Notes: generated from the sequence alone by a model not told the origin. Shown: positions 53,588 through 62,798, counted from the stretch's first letter. The stretch is 64,000 nt of DNA from Geobacter sp. FeAm09 (GCF_008330225.1 NZ_CP042466.1:3156001-3220000); one strand, 5' to 3'. A program made the numbers and translations.

Positions 53588-54070
53588 ATGACGAAGGAAC
53601 AGATGATTCAGGAGATAACCGCACGGCTTGCCGCCGACCTTGCGGTGCTGGCCAGCGCCGCGCGGGCGGCCCACGAAGCGGCCACCCACGAGGAGTGCCT
53701 CCCCGACAACAAGTACGACACCACCGCCCTGGAGGCGTCATACATCGCCCAGGGGCAGGCCAACCGCGCCCAGGAGATCAGGATCGCCCTGGAGAGTTAC
53801 CGCACCCTGACGCTGTCCGGCTTCGACGACGCCGCGCCGATCCGGCTGACGGCCCTGGTTACCCTCGAAAGCGAGCTGGGGGAGGTGCGGCGGCTTTTTC
53901 TCGGCCCCCAGGCCGGAGGCATGAAGATCGCTGACCGTGGCGGCGAGATCGTAGTCATCACCCCCCGCTCCCCCCTGGGGCGTTCCCTGCTGGGGCTGAG
54001 AACCGGCGACGAGGTGCAGATGGGCGAGGGGGCCGCGGCCCAGACCTTCACCGTTGTGGAGGTCTGCTGA
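53588..54070 (+). CDS. GreA/GreB-family transcription factor-like protein
   Basis: 160-residue Gre-type protein. A helical N-terminal part (EECLPDNKYDTTALEASYIAQ) replaces the full coiled coil, and a C-terminal FKBP-like GreA domain follows (VITPRSPLGRSLLGLRTGDEVQM). The shortened coiled coil suggests it is a divergent RNA-polymerase secondary-channel factor rather than GreA itself. Start at 53588 (MTKEQMIQE). Confidence 0.8.
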   Translation: MTKEQMIQEITARLAADLAVLASAARAAHEAATHEECLPDNKYDTTALEASYIAQGQANRAQEIRIALESYRTLTLSGFDDAAPIRLTALVTLESELGEVRRLFLGPQAGGMKIADRGGEIVVITPRSPLGRSLLGLRTGDEVQMGEGAAAQTFTVVEVC

Positions 54071-54140
54071 TGCGCCCCTGACCGGGAAGAACGGAATTTT
54101 CTGGTATACTGGAAGAAAAATGCCGGCACGAGGTGATGCC

Positions 54141-54653
54141 ATGGCCGAAACGACCTTAAGCGGCGAGGAGACCCCCCGCATCCGCGAGATGGAAATCGAC
54201 GATTTTCCCGAGGTGTTCCATATCGGCGAGGAGGTCTTCACCGTCGAATACTCCCAGAGCCTCTACCGTACTTGGGACGAATTCGAGATCACCACCCTCT
54301 TCAATTCGGACACCGAACTGTGCCTGGTGGCGGAAATGGGGGGGCGCATCGTCGGGTTTGCCCTGGGGACCACAGTCAAGAAGCATAACTCACCCTGGAT
54401 GTACGGCTACCTGGTCTGGCTGGGGGTCCGGCGGGACACCCAGAAGGGGCGCGTGGGGAGCAGGCTGTTCCATGAGATCAGGCGCCGCATGGTGGAGCAG
54501 GGGGTGCGGATGATCATCATCGATACCTCTGCCGATAATCTGGCCGCCATCAACTTCTTCAAGAAGCAGGGCTTCGACGATATCCAGGAACATGTCTACA
54601 TGTCCCTCAACCTGACGCGCAAGGCCAGGAAAAAGGCGGTGAAGAAACCATGA
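54141..54653 (+). CDS. GNAT-family N-acetyltransferase
   Basis: 170-residue acetyltransferase of RimI-like style. Start at 54141 (MAETTLSGE) has GAGGTGA upstream. Motif A LGVRRDTQKGRVGSRLF lacks the usual Q/RxxGxG/A spacing by one residue but keeps the pattern; NLAAINFFKKQGF is the motif B region. Overlaps the M20 peptidase start by 4 bases. Confidence 0.85.
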   Translation: MAETTLSGEETPRIREMEIDDFPEVFHIGEEVFTVEYSQSLYRTWDEFEITTLFNSDTELCLVAEMGGRIVGFALGTTVKKHNSPWMYGYLVWLGVRRDTQKGRVGSRLFHEIRRRMVEQGVRMIIIDTSADNLAAINFFKKQGFDDIQEHVYMSLNLTRKARKKAVKKP

Positions 54654-55780
54654 ACGCCCGCCTGGACGAGGTTTGGCAGGCCATTGACCCAACGCGGCTG
54701 CGCAGAACCCTGCTCCAGATGCTGGACATCTACTCCCCCTCCGGCAAGGAGGAGGACATCCAGCTCTACCTGGAGGAGGTTCTCAGCCGCGCCGGCTTCC
54801 GGGTGGAGCGTCAGGAGGTGGAGCGCGAACGCTACAACCTGCGGGTCACCATGGGGAGCGGCGCGCCGGCACTCTACCTGGTGGGGCACGTGGACACGGT
54901 CCCGGCCTGGGACCTGGAGGAATTCGGCGCGCGCGAGGAGGAAAACCTCATCCGCGGCCTGGGGAGCGCCGACATGAAGGGGGGGTGCGCCGCCATGGTG
55001 GAGGCGTGGCTGGCCATCTCCGACGCCCTGGGGCCGGAGGAACGGCCATCCTTGGGCCTGCTGCTGGTGGTGGGGGAGGAGGAGAACGGCGACGGCAGCG
55101 CCGCCTTCCTGCAACAGTGCCATCCCCCCTGGGTGGTGATCGGCGAGCCAACCGGGCTGGCGCCCTGCTTCGCCCATTACGGCTACCTGGAGGCGGGGTT
55201 CGTCACCCGCGGCCTGCGCCGCCACTCCTCGTTGCCCGAGCTGGGACACAACGCGGTGGAGTCCATGCTGCGCCTGCTGCTGCATCTGGGCAAGGCGCCG
55301 CTCTTCGACCGGGAGCGAGGGGAGATCGTCTACTCGATCCGGGAATTGAGTTCGTCCCGGGCCGGCTTTGTCGTCCCGGACCGGTGCGAAGCGTGGATCG
55401 ATCTGCACCTGCCCCCCGGCATGGACCCCGCGGCCCTCCAGGGGGCGATCCGCGGCATCGCCGCCGAAGCGGAGCGTTTCATCCCGGGTCTGGACATGGA
55501 GGTGAGCTTCGACTTCGCCTCACCCGGCTACGACTTGGGCGATGACAGCCGACCGGCCCGGCTGGTCGAGGAAATCTACACCCGCTTGGGGCGCACGCCC
55601 CGCTTGAGCGCCTTCCGCTCCCACTCGGACGGCAACCTCTTCCATGGGGCCGGCACCCGGCCCATCATCCTGGGGCCCGGCTCCCTGGAGAGCGCCCATA
55701 CGGCCGACGAGCAGGTCCCCTTCCACGAGGTGGCTGAGGCCGCCCGCATCTATGCCGCCCTGGCCCTGGGGATGGGGTGA
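54650..55780 (+). CDS. M20-family metallopeptidase/deacylase
   Basis: 376-residue zinc hydrolase of the M20 (ArgE/DapE/CPG2) family. Metal ligands in LVGHVDTVP, GSADMKGG, the catalytic VGEEENGDGS and late SHSDGNLFHG, SAHTADEQV. Residues ~170-280 are the dimerisation domain. Substrate not predictable. ATGA overlap with the acetyltransferase gene implies coupling, possibly removal of the acyl group that gene adds. Confidence 0.88.
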   Translation: MNARLDEVWQAIDPTRLRRTLLQMLDIYSPSGKEEDIQLYLEEVLSRAGFRVERQEVERERYNLRVTMGSGAPALYLVGHVDTVPAWDLEEFGAREEENLIRGLGSADMKGGCAAMVEAWLAISDALGPEERPSLGLLLVVGEEENGDGSAAFLQQCHPPWVVIGEPTGLAPCFAHYGYLEAGFVTRGLRRHSSLPELGHNAVESMLRLLLHLGKAPLFDRERGEIVYSIRELSSSRAGFVVPDRCEAWIDLHLPPGMDPAALQGAIRGIAAEAERFIPGLDMEVSFDFASPGYDLGDDSRPARLVEEIYTRLGRTPRLSAFRSHSDGNLFHGAGTRPIILGPGSLESAHTADEQVPFHEVAEAARIYAALALGMG

Positions 55781-55914
55781 TCCGAAACATCGGGGCGCCT
55801 CCCGGTGCGCCATGCCGTCCCTACCCCATGTGTCCCCCTCTCCCGAGATACCATCGGATCATCTTTCTTCCGCAATGTTACAAAAAAGATACTACGTACC
55901 CAAATAGTCCGTTA

Positions 55915-55943
55915 TTGACGAATGAGCGCCTATGGCAGAATAT
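55915..55943 (+). promoter_or_regulatory. Possible promoter of the Fe-S flavoprotein gene
   Basis: TTGACG at 55915-55920, 17-base spacer, GAATAT at 55938-55943. Confidence 0.5.
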
Positions 55944-56008
55944 GGCGCACACCATTTAACAAGAGAAGCGCGGCGGTGAAACCCGCGCGAAAACAGGAGG
56001 ACGAATCG

Positions 56009-56644
56009 ATGAACGTTGTCGCCATCAACGGCAGCCCCAAAAAAGAGGGCAATACCTACCATGCCATCAGGATGGTTGCCGCCGAGCTTGAAAAGGAAGG
56101 TGTGGAAACCGAGATCATCCACATCGGCAACAAGGTGATCCAGGGCTGCATCGCCTGCGGCCAGTGCGCCAACAACCGGAACGAACGCTGCATCCTGCCG
56201 GGCGACGAACTCAACGACGCCCTCCAGAAGATGAAACAGGCGGATGGGATCATCCTGGGGACCCCCGTCCATTACGCCGCCATAGGCGGCACCATGAAGT
56301 CGTTTCTGGACCGGGCCTTTTACGTCGCCGGCTCCAACGGCGGGATGTTCCGGCACAAGGTCGGCGCCGCGGTGGTTGCGGTGCGGCGTTCCGGCGGCGT
56401 GCCCACCTTCGACCAGCTGAACAATTTTTTGCACTATGCCGAGATGCTGGTGCCAAGCACCAATTACTGGAACGTCATCCACGGCACCCGCCCGGGAGAG
56501 GTGGCACAGGACGACGAGGGGCAGCAGATCATGCGCGTGCTGGGCAAAAACATGGCATGGCTGATGAAACTGGTGGAACACGGCAAAGGGTCTGTTGCGG
56601 AGCCTGAGGCGGAAGCCAAAACCTTCATGAATTTCATCCGGTAA
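56009..56644 (+). CDS. Iron-sulfur flavoprotein / NADPH-dependent FMN reductase
   Basis: 211-residue flavodoxin-fold protein. Start at 56009 (MNVVAINGSP) has AGGAGG 8 bases upstream. FMN loop NGSPKKEGNT, then a compact cysteine set C-x2-C-x2-C-x7-C (GCIACGQCANNRNERC), as in Isf proteins that hold a 4Fe-4S cluster next to FMN, and GTPVHYAAIGG. It would pass electrons or reduce small substrates such as oxygen, quinones or metals; partner unknown. Confidence 0.9.
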   Translation: MNVVAINGSPKKEGNTYHAIRMVAAELEKEGVETEIIHIGNKVIQGCIACGQCANNRNERCILPGDELNDALQKMKQADGIILGTPVHYAAIGGTMKSFLDRAFYVAGSNGGMFRHKVGAAVVAVRRSGGVPTFDQLNNFLHYAEMLVPSTNYWNVIHGTRPGEVAQDDEGQQIMRVLGKNMAWLMKLVEHGKGSVAEPEAEAKTFMNFIR

Positions 56645-56709
56645 ATGGCGTCGGGCGTGCGGAACGCTTTCCGCAACCCCGGCAAAAACACAGCGAGAGA
56701 GGACTACCC

Positions 56710-57003
56710 ATGTCGAGATTAACCGTTGTCGCCAGGATACTGGCGAAGAAAGAGGCGGCCGATGCGGTCAGGGCCGAACTGCTCACCCTGATTGCGCCGA
56801 CCAGAAACGAAGAGGGGTGCATCGAATACCGGCTGCACCAGGATAATGAGGACCCGGCGCTGTTCTTCTTCTACGAAACCTGGGAGAACGGAGCCTTTCT
56901 GGAAAAACACAAGGAGACGGCCCATTACCGGACCTGCTTCACCGCCATAGAGGGCATGATCCGGGAACGGTCCGTGAATAAATTGACCAAGATTGAGCCG
57001 TAA
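56710..57003 (+). CDS. Antibiotic biosynthesis monooxygenase (ABM)-domain protein
   Basis: 97-residue dimeric ferredoxin-like protein, YgiN type. Pattern LTVVARILAKKEAADAVR, RNEEGCIEYRLHQ and FFFYETWENGAFLEKH. Family members are quinol monooxygenases or haem-degrading enzymes; reaction here unknown. GAGAGAGGA lies before the ATG. Probably co-transcribed with the Fe-S flavoprotein. Confidence 0.88.
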   Translation: MSRLTVVARILAKKEAADAVRAELLTLIAPTRNEEGCIEYRLHQDNEDPALFFFYETWENGAFLEKHKETAHYRTCFTAIEGMIRERSVNKLTKIEP

Positions 57004-57032
57004 CCAGGCCTCGACCGCTGCGGACCATCCAT

Positions 57033-57062
57033 AAACCCCGTCTTTTCAGGCGGGGTTTTCCA
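57033..57062 (+). terminator. Terminator inherited from an IS relic
   Basis: AAACCCCG (57033-57040) pairs with CGGGGTTT (57051-57058), followed by TTCC. The sequence is nearly identical to the IS transposase terminator at 21055-21080 read on the other strand, and it now follows the ABM gene. Confidence 0.75.
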
Positions 57063-57122
57063 TTTTCAGGGCTATGGGCGGTTCAAGAGCCGTTTGCCCG
57101 AGTGGTGGGATGAGTGATTTTT
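57034..57122 (-). pseudogene. Relic of an IS1182-type transposase 3' end
   Basis: The - strand reads SLIPPLGQTALEPPIALKM then ENPA stop, against SLITTLRQITLEPFITLKI then ENPA stop at the end of the intact transposase. About 26 codons are alignable in frame; upstream (toward 57122) and downstream similarity stops. No terminal repeat is kept beyond the terminator. Confidence 0.8.
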
Positions 57123-57213
57123 TACGAATTGTTACGCAACCGTTGTGGAAATTCCGGCAGGCTGCGCTATGATGTTACGGGATGTCATCACCGATATGAT
57201 GGGAGAACGCGTC

Positions 57214-57393
57214 ATGAAGCTTGATGAAATCAGGGAACGGGCGAAGCAGCTCAATATCAGGGCCGGCAAGATGAAAAAGGCCGATCTGGTGCGCGCCATC
57301 CAGCAGGCCGAAGGGAACGAGTCGTGCTTCGATTCCGGCAAAGCCGCCACCTGCGGCCAGGACAACTGTCTCTGGCGGGAGGATTGCGACTGA
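57214..57393 (+). CDS. Small SAP-like protein with a C-terminal Cys motif
   Basis: 59-residue protein. Start at 57214 (MKLDEIRERAK) has GGGAGA upstream. The first ~35 residues fit a SAP/Rho-N helix-extended-helix (LNIRAGKMKKADLVRAIQQAEG), expected to bind nucleic acid; the tail holds four Cys (ESCFDSG, TCGQDNC, DC) that may bind metal. Function unknown. Confidence 0.75.
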   Translation: MKLDEIRERAKQLNIRAGKMKKADLVRAIQQAEGNESCFDSGKAATCGQDNCLWREDCD

Positions 57394-57441
57394 GAACCGG
57401 GACCGGGCAGAGGGATACCCCCCTACCCCGGCCCGTTCCTC

Positions 57442-57852
57442 CTATGGCGCCCCGGTGGCCCGCAGGTATTTGCCCAGTTCCGCGTCAACCTTGGAGATGT
57501 GGTTTATCAGCCACTTGAGCAGCATGTTGTTGGTTTCCGTCACATGATGGACGGCCACCCCTTCCGATTTTATCTCGTCCTTCAACGCCTTGACCCGGAC
57601 GATGAATCCGTCGTGCTCCTGTTTATGGGCGGCATAGGCGGGATAACGGCTGCTTCTCTGGATGGCCTCCTCGTCGCTGAAGTGGCTGATCACATATTCA
57701 TCGAGAAATCCCAAAAGCCGCCGCAACTCGTCCATTCCCTTGCCCGTCTCGCAGGCCTTGAGCAGGCTGTCGAAACGCGACAGCAGCTCCTTATGCTGAT
57801 TGTCGATCTCCGGCACGCCGATTGCCAGCGATTCTCTCCACGCGATTCCCAT
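57442..57852 (-). CDS. Bacteriohemerythrin
   Basis: 136-residue non-haem di-iron oxygen-binding protein. Iron ligands in WRESLAIGV, IDNQHKEL, HFSDEE, YPAYAAHKQEH, and the late HISKVDAELG. Common in Geobacter-type bacteria with many oxygen sensors and scavengers. Confidence 0.93.
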   Translation of the reverse strand: MGIAWRESLAIGVPEIDNQHKELLSRFDSLLKACETGKGMDELRRLLGFLDEYVISHFSDEEAIQRSSRYPAYAAHKQEHDGFIVRVKALKDEIKSEGVAVHHVTETNNMLLKWLINHISKVDAELGKYLRATGAP

Positions 57853-57902
57853 ACCCGATACCCCTCTTTGACAGTCTTAAATAACAGGCCGGTCAACCCG
57901 AC

Positions 57903-60320
57903 TCATTTTCTGGTTTTTCTTTTACCTTTTTCTTCGTGCCTTTGCAACAGTTCCGCCATCCGCCGCAGGTGGACATCCACCAGGTGGTACAGCGTCCCCT
58001 TGGGAAAGGCGCCGTTCTTGGCGCGTGCGCCGGCGGCCATGCCGGTCAGGATCTCGATCCCCTGCTCGATGGTTTCCACACTCCAGATGTGGAATTGGCC
58101 CGCTGCGACCGCCGCCACCACATCATCGCGCAGCATCAGATTCCGCTCATTGGCCTTGGGGATCATGACCCCCTGCCGCCCGGTCAGCCCCTTGGACTTG
58201 CAGACGGCAAAGAAGCCCTCGATCTTGTAGTTGACCCCGCCGATGGGCTGGATGATACCCCGCTGGTTGACGCTGCCGGTCACCGCGATCCCCTGTTTGA
58301 TGGGAACGCCGGACAGGGCCGACAGGAGGGCGTACAGCTCGGTGGAGGAGGCGCTGTCCCCCTCGACGCCGTCGTAGGACTGTTCGAAACAGATGGAGGA
58401 CGAGAGCGACAAGGGGTACGTGGCGGCAAAGGTCCCCCCCAGATACCCGGTCAGGATCAGGACCCCCTTGTCATGGATCGGCCCGGAGAGCTTGACCTCC
58501 CGCTCCACGTTGACCATGCCGGCCTGGCCGGTGTAGACCCGGGCGGTAATGCGCGAGGGGCGGCCAAAGGTGTGATCGCCCAGGGACATGACCGACAGGC
58601 CGTTGATCTGGCCGATCACCTCCCCGTCCGTATCCACCATGATGGTGCCGTCGTCGTACAACTCCTGCAGACGTTCTTCGATGCGGTTCACCCGGTAGAG
58701 CTTCTCTTCGGCGGCGCGCTGCACGTCGGCGCCGTTCACGATGGCATGCCCGTCTTTTTGGGCCCAGAAGCCCGCCTCCCGGATGAAGTCGGCGATCTCC
58801 ATGAACTGGGAGGAGAGCTTCTCCTGGTCCTCCACCATGCGGGCGGTGTACTCCAGCAGGCGGGCGACCCCGCTGCGGTCGAAATGCAACAGCTTTTCGC
58901 ACCGGCAGTGGGTGGCCACGAACAGGGCGTAGTCCCGCATGATCTCCGGTGTGCGTGCGACCCGGTTGTCGAACTCGGCCTTGACCTTGAAGAACTTGCG
59001 GTAATCCGGGTCCAGGTGGAACAGCAGATAGTAGATCCAGGGAGAGCCGACCAGGATGATCTTGGCCTGCAGCGGCACCGGCTCCGGCTTCAGGGATACC
59101 ATGGTCATGAAGCGGTACTGTTCCAGCACATCCTCGATCCTGATCTCGCCGGTCCGGATGCAGCGCTTGAGCGAATCCCACACAAAGGGGTTGATCAGCA
59201 CCTCCCGGGCGTCGATCACCAGGTAGCCGCCATTGGCCCGGTGGAGCGCTCCGGGCCTGATCATGGTGAAATCGGTCACCGCCACGCCGCCGTACTGCAT
59301 GACGTGCTCGATGCGGCCGAAGAGATTGTTGTAGGTGGGGTTGGACTCGAAGATGACCGGCGCGCCCGCGGCCTCCCGGTTATCCACCAGCACATTGACC
59401 TCGTAGCGCTCGAAGGTCGGCTCCTGGCGGGGCATCCTCAGGCCGGGGATCTGGGGCTGGGCCGTCTGGGGCTTGAAGTCCTCAAGATTATTGAGGACAT
59501 CCTCCTGCACCGCCTCCAGGTAGGCCAGTACCTTCGGAAACTCGCCATACTTCTGGCGTATCGGGTCGAGATGATGGCCCAGGCACGACATGCCCAAATC
59601 CCGGTCGGCCTGGGAAAGCGCATCCTTGGTCGCCTTTTCGTTCTCCCGCACCTGGCGCAGCACCTCGTTCAACCGCTCCGTCAGCTCCTTGCCGTCCTTC
59701 TCCAGCTTTTCGCGTTTTTTCTGGGGCAGCCCCTCGTACTCCTCCTGGGTGTAGTTGCGCCCCTCCTTCTGGGGCACGACCACCAGCCCGGAGACCGTGC
59801 GCTGCAAGGTAAAGCCGCGCTTCCCGCACGCCTTCTCGAGCACCTGGAACAGCTCGCTGTTGGTGGCCTGGTAGGTTTCCAGGATCTCGGTGCGGCGGTT
59901 CTCGTACTCCCTGCTTTCCAGGGCCTTGGGGATATCCTGTTTGAAGGACTCGATCAACTCCTTCATGTCCGCCGCCAGCCCGCCGCCCATGCCGGCCGGC
60001 AGCGACAGGGACACCGCCGCGTCGTGATCCTTGAAGTTGTGGACATAGAGCCAGTCGCAGGGCTGCGGCTCGGTTGCGGTCCGTTTCCTGAGGATGCTGC
60101 GGATGGTGGAGGCCCGGCCGGTGCCGGTCTCGCCCGAGATGTAGAGGTTGAAACCGGTGCCCTCCATGCCGAGACCGAACTCGATGGAGCGCAGGGCCCG
60201 CTCCTGCCCGATGGCGTCTTCCAGGTCGGGGAGCTCCTCGGTGGTCTCGAAATCGAGGCTGTGGGGGTCGCATTGCCAGCGGAGCTTTTCAGCGGGGATG
60301 AGCAGTTTGGTGGATGACAT
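57903..60320 (-). CDS. Lon-related ATP-dependent protease (LonB/AAA_32 type)
   Basis: 805-residue protease. Start at 60320 (MSSTKLLIP) has AGGAGC 6 bases upstream. An AAA+ region has a P-loop GETGTGRAST, with Arg in place of the usual Lys, as in other members of this subfamily. A helical insert (~130-300) follows, then S16 protease domain with catalytic Ser in EGDSASSTELY and Lys in GVNYKIEGF. It lies 56 bases after pdhC and may be co-transcribed. Distinct from housekeeping Lon, lacking its N-domain. Confidence 0.92.
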   Translation of the reverse strand: MSSTKLLIPAEKLRWQCDPHSLDFETTEELPDLEDAIGQERALRSIEFGLGMEGTGFNLYISGETGTGRASTIRSILRKRTATEPQPCDWLYVHNFKDHDAAVSLSLPAGMGGGLAADMKELIESFKQDIPKALESREYENRRTEILETYQATNSELFQVLEKACGKRGFTLQRTVSGLVVVPQKEGRNYTQEEYEGLPQKKREKLEKDGKELTERLNEVLRQVRENEKATKDALSQADRDLGMSCLGHHLDPIRQKYGEFPKVLAYLEAVQEDVLNNLEDFKPQTAQPQIPGLRMPRQEPTFERYEVNVLVDNREAAGAPVIFESNPTYNNLFGRIEHVMQYGGVAVTDFTMIRPGALHRANGGYLVIDAREVLINPFVWDSLKRCIRTGEIRIEDVLEQYRFMTMVSLKPEPVPLQAKIILVGSPWIYYLLFHLDPDYRKFFKVKAEFDNRVARTPEIMRDYALFVATHCRCEKLLHFDRSGVARLLEYTARMVEDQEKLSSQFMEIADFIREAGFWAQKDGHAIVNGADVQRAAEEKLYRVNRIEERLQELYDDGTIMVDTDGEVIGQINGLSVMSLGDHTFGRPSRITARVYTGQAGMVNVEREVKLSGPIHDKGVLILTGYLGGTFAATYPLSLSSSICFEQSYDGVEGDSASSTELYALLSALSGVPIKQGIAVTGSVNQRGIIQPIGGVNYKIEGFFAVCKSKGLTGRQGVMIPKANERNLMLRDDVVAAVAAGQFHIWSVETIEQGIEILTGMAAGARAKNGAFPKGTLYHLVDVHLRRMAELLQRHEEKGKRKTRK

Positions 60321-60376
60321 GGGACGCTCCTGCGCAAGGGAAAAATAGGAAGCAAACTCCGTGGCCGGAAACTGCG

Positions 60377-61633
60377 TCACGGCGAATCATGGGCGGCCAG
60401 CAGCAAAACCGGGTGCTCCAGGACGCGGCGCACCTCGGCCAGGAACCTGGCGGCGTAGGCGCCGTCCACCACCCGGTGGTCGCTCGACAGGGTGACCCGC
60501 ATGGTGGGGGCCACGCCGAGTTGGCCGTTTCTGACCACGGGCCGCTCGGCCACGGTACCCGCCGCCAGGACGGCAACCTGTCCCGGCAGGATCAGGGCGT
60601 GGAATTCGTCCACCCCGTACATGCCCAGGTTGGAGAGGGAGAACCCCCCGCCCGACATCTCTTCCGAGGCGAGCCGCCCGCTTCTGGCCCTGTCCGCCAG
60701 GCGGGCGGCCTCCCGTTCGATCTCCGCTGCCGGCAGGTGCGCACAATCCCTGACCACCGGCATCAACAGGCCGTCCGGCAGGGCCACGGCGAAGCTGATG
60801 TTGACCGGTCCGCCGGCACCGCCGGCAATGAGCAGCGGAAACCCCGTGAGGGCAACGCCGCATGCCTTGAGCAGCAGGGCATGGTAGCCGACCTGCCCGG
60901 CGCTCCCCTTCAGTTCGCTGACCACTTCGCGACAGGCATCCATCCCCACCTCCACCGTGGCGGTGAAAAAGGGGATCTCCTGCCAGGAACGGCTGACCGT
61001 GGCGGCAATGGCCTGGCGCATGGCGCTCGGCGCCGGCGGGACGGCAGGCGAGGCGACCTCCGCCGGGCCAGGGGGTACAACAGCCGGACCTGTGGCGTCC
61101 GGTGCCGCCGGGGCCTCTGCCGGTTGTGCCGCCAGGTCTTCCTGAAGGATCCTCCCCTCGGGGCCGCTGCCGCGCACCCGGGAGAGATCGACGCCCATCT
61201 CCCGCGCCATGCGGCGCACCAGGGGCGACGCCTTTTCGTGGTCGTCACCGTCGTGCCCCGGGGGGGCGGAGGGAGGCGGCGCCAGCGGCGGCGGAGGTGC
61301 CGCCTCCTGGGCGAGAGGTGCCGGCGGTTTCGCGGGAGCGGGTGTGACGGCGGCAGCCTCGTGGGAAGGCGCTTCCGTCCCGGCCGCAACCTCGCCCGGC
61401 TCGCCGATCAGTCCGAGCACCGTGCCGACCGGGACGTTTTCGCCCTCTTTCGCCATGATTTTGAGCAGGACCCCCGAGGTAAACGCCTCCAGTTCCATGA
61501 CCGCCTTGTCGGTTTCCACCTCGGCGATCACCTCGCCCCGCTCCACCCGCTCACCCACCTGTTTGCGCCAGCCGATGAAACTCCCCTCGGTCATGGTATC
61601 CGACAGCTTGGGCATGGTGATTTCAGTTGCCAT
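60377..61633 (-). CDS. pdhC: Pyruvate dehydrogenase E2 (dihydrolipoamide acetyltransferase)
   Basis: 418-residue E2 of the pyruvate dehydrogenase complex. One lipoyl domain (~1-77; lipoyl Lys in ETDKAVMELEAF), a long Ala/Pro linker, peripheral subunit-binding domain (~133-168; ASPLVRRMAREMGVDLSRVRG split, GRILQEDL), then the catalytic acyltransferase (~200-418) with HRVVDGAYAARFL. A single lipoyl domain is at the small end for the family. Third gene of pdhA-pdhB-pdhC. Confidence 0.95.
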   Translation of the reverse strand: MATEITMPKLSDTMTEGSFIGWRKQVGERVERGEVIAEVETDKAVMELEAFTSGVLLKIMAKEGENVPVGTVLGLIGEPGEVAAGTEAPSHEAAAVTPAPAKPPAPLAQEAAPPPPLAPPPSAPPGHDGDDHEKASPLVRRMAREMGVDLSRVRGSGPEGRILQEDLAAQPAEAPAAPDATGPAVVPPGPAEVASPAVPPAPSAMRQAIAATVSRSWQEIPFFTATVEVGMDACREVVSELKGSAGQVGYHALLLKACGVALTGFPLLIAGGAGGPVNISFAVALPDGLLMPVVRDCAHLPAAEIEREAARLADRARSGRLASEEMSGGGFSLSNLGMYGVDEFHALILPGQVAVLAAGTVAERPVVRNGQLGVAPTMRVTLSSDHRVVDGAYAARFLAEVRRVLEHPVLLLAAHDSP

Positions 61634-61732
61634 GGTGCGATGCCCCCTTCTTCTCCGCCGGCGCGCAGGGCGGGCCGGTCGGGCGGTTTCATTTCAAGTC
61701 GCAATCAGTATGCTGCTACTCATATCAACCAC

Positions 61733-61771
61733 GCCCGCCCCCCTGGGGCCTAAAGGGCCAGGGGGGCGGGC
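61733..61771 (-). repeat. Perfect 14-bp GC hairpin in the pdhB-pdhC spacer
   Basis: GCCCGCCCCCCTGG (61733-61746) and CCAGGGGGGCGGGC (61758-61771) pair fully around an 11-base loop. No U-run follows on the transcribed strand, so it is more likely an mRNA processing or stability element than a terminator. Confidence 0.75.
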
Positions 61772-61792
61772 AAGGCAGGCCCTGGGCTTGAA

Positions 61793-62779
61793 TCAATAGC
61801 GGCCGCCCGCCACGTCCTTCACGGCCTGGACGATGGTTTCCACCTGGGGGATGCAGAGTTTCTCGATCTTGCGCGAGTAGGGCATGGGCACGTCCAGCCC
61901 CGAAACGCGCCTGACCGGCGCCTGCAGGACATCGAAGCAGTTTTCGAAGATCCGGCTGGCGATCTCGGCCCCCAGGCCGCAGGTGCGCCAGCACTCCTCC
62001 ACCACCACCGCCCGGCCGGTCTTTTTCACCGAGGCCATGACGGTATCGTCGTCCAGGGGCGCCAGGCTGCGCAGATCCACCACCTCGCAGGAAATCCCCT
62101 CCCGGGCCAACTCCTCGGCCGCCTGGAGGGCCAGCACGGTCATGCGGGCATAGGCCACGATGGTGACCCGCTCCCCCGGCCTCTTGACGGCGGCCTTGCC
62201 GATGGGAATCAGGTATTCCGGGTCTTCCGGCACCTCCCCCTTGCTGTTGTAGAGCAGTTCATGCTCCAGGAAGACGACCGGGTTGTTGTCGCGGATGGCG
62301 CTCTTCAGGAGCCCCTTGGCATCTCCCGGCGTGGCGGGATAGAGCACCCGCATCCCGGGGCAGTGCATGAAAAAGGTCTCCAGGCTCTGGGAGTGCTGGG
62401 CCCCCAACTGGCTCCCCCCGCCGCCCGGCATGCGGATCGTCATGGGCACCGACGCCTGGCCGCCGAACATGTAACGGATCTTGGTCATGTGGTTGACGAT
62501 CTGGTCCATGGCCAGCAGGGCGAAGTTCACCGTCATCAGCTCGGCCACCGGGCGCAGGCCCCCCATGGCCGCCCCCACGGCCACGCCGATGATGGTATTC
62601 TCCGAGATGGGCGTATCCTTGACCCGCTCCTCGCCGAATTCGGCCAACAGCCCGCGGGTCACCTTGAAGGAGCCCTCGTACAGCGCCACATCCTCGCCCC
62701 AGACCACCACCGACGGGTCGCGGCGCATCTCTTCCCTGAGGGCCAGGTTGATGGCATCGCGATAGGTCATTTCCGCCAT
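61793..62779 (-). CDS. pdhB: Pyruvate dehydrogenase E1 beta subunit
   Basis: 328-residue transketolase-like subunit. Start at 62779 (MAEMTYRDA) has GGAGG 5 bases upstream; an in-frame TTG at 62791 is less likely. Motifs: ALREEMRRDPSVVVWGEDVA (in parts), KDTPISENTIIGVAVGAAMGG (in parts), MPGGGGSQLGAQHSQS and LRSLAPLDDDTV. Binds TPP with E1 alpha. Confidence 0.95.
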   Translation of the reverse strand: MAEMTYRDAINLALREEMRRDPSVVVWGEDVALYEGSFKVTRGLLAEFGEERVKDTPISENTIIGVAVGAAMGGLRPVAELMTVNFALLAMDQIVNHMTKIRYMFGGQASVPMTIRMPGGGGSQLGAQHSQSLETFFMHCPGMRVLYPATPGDAKGLLKSAIRDNNPVVFLEHELLYNSKGEVPEDPEYLIPIGKAAVKRPGERVTIVAYARMTVLALQAAEELAREGISCEVVDLRSLAPLDDDTVMASVKKTGRAVVVEECWRTCGLGAEIASRIFENCFDVLQAPVRRVSGLDVPMPYSRKIEKLCIPQVETIVQAVKDVAGGRY

Positions 62780-62798
62780 AAAAACCTCCAAAAGCTAT

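Noticed and set aside
57936-60317. 793-residue open frame on the + strand
   Set aside because: Antisense to the Lon-like protease with clear motifs on the other strand.
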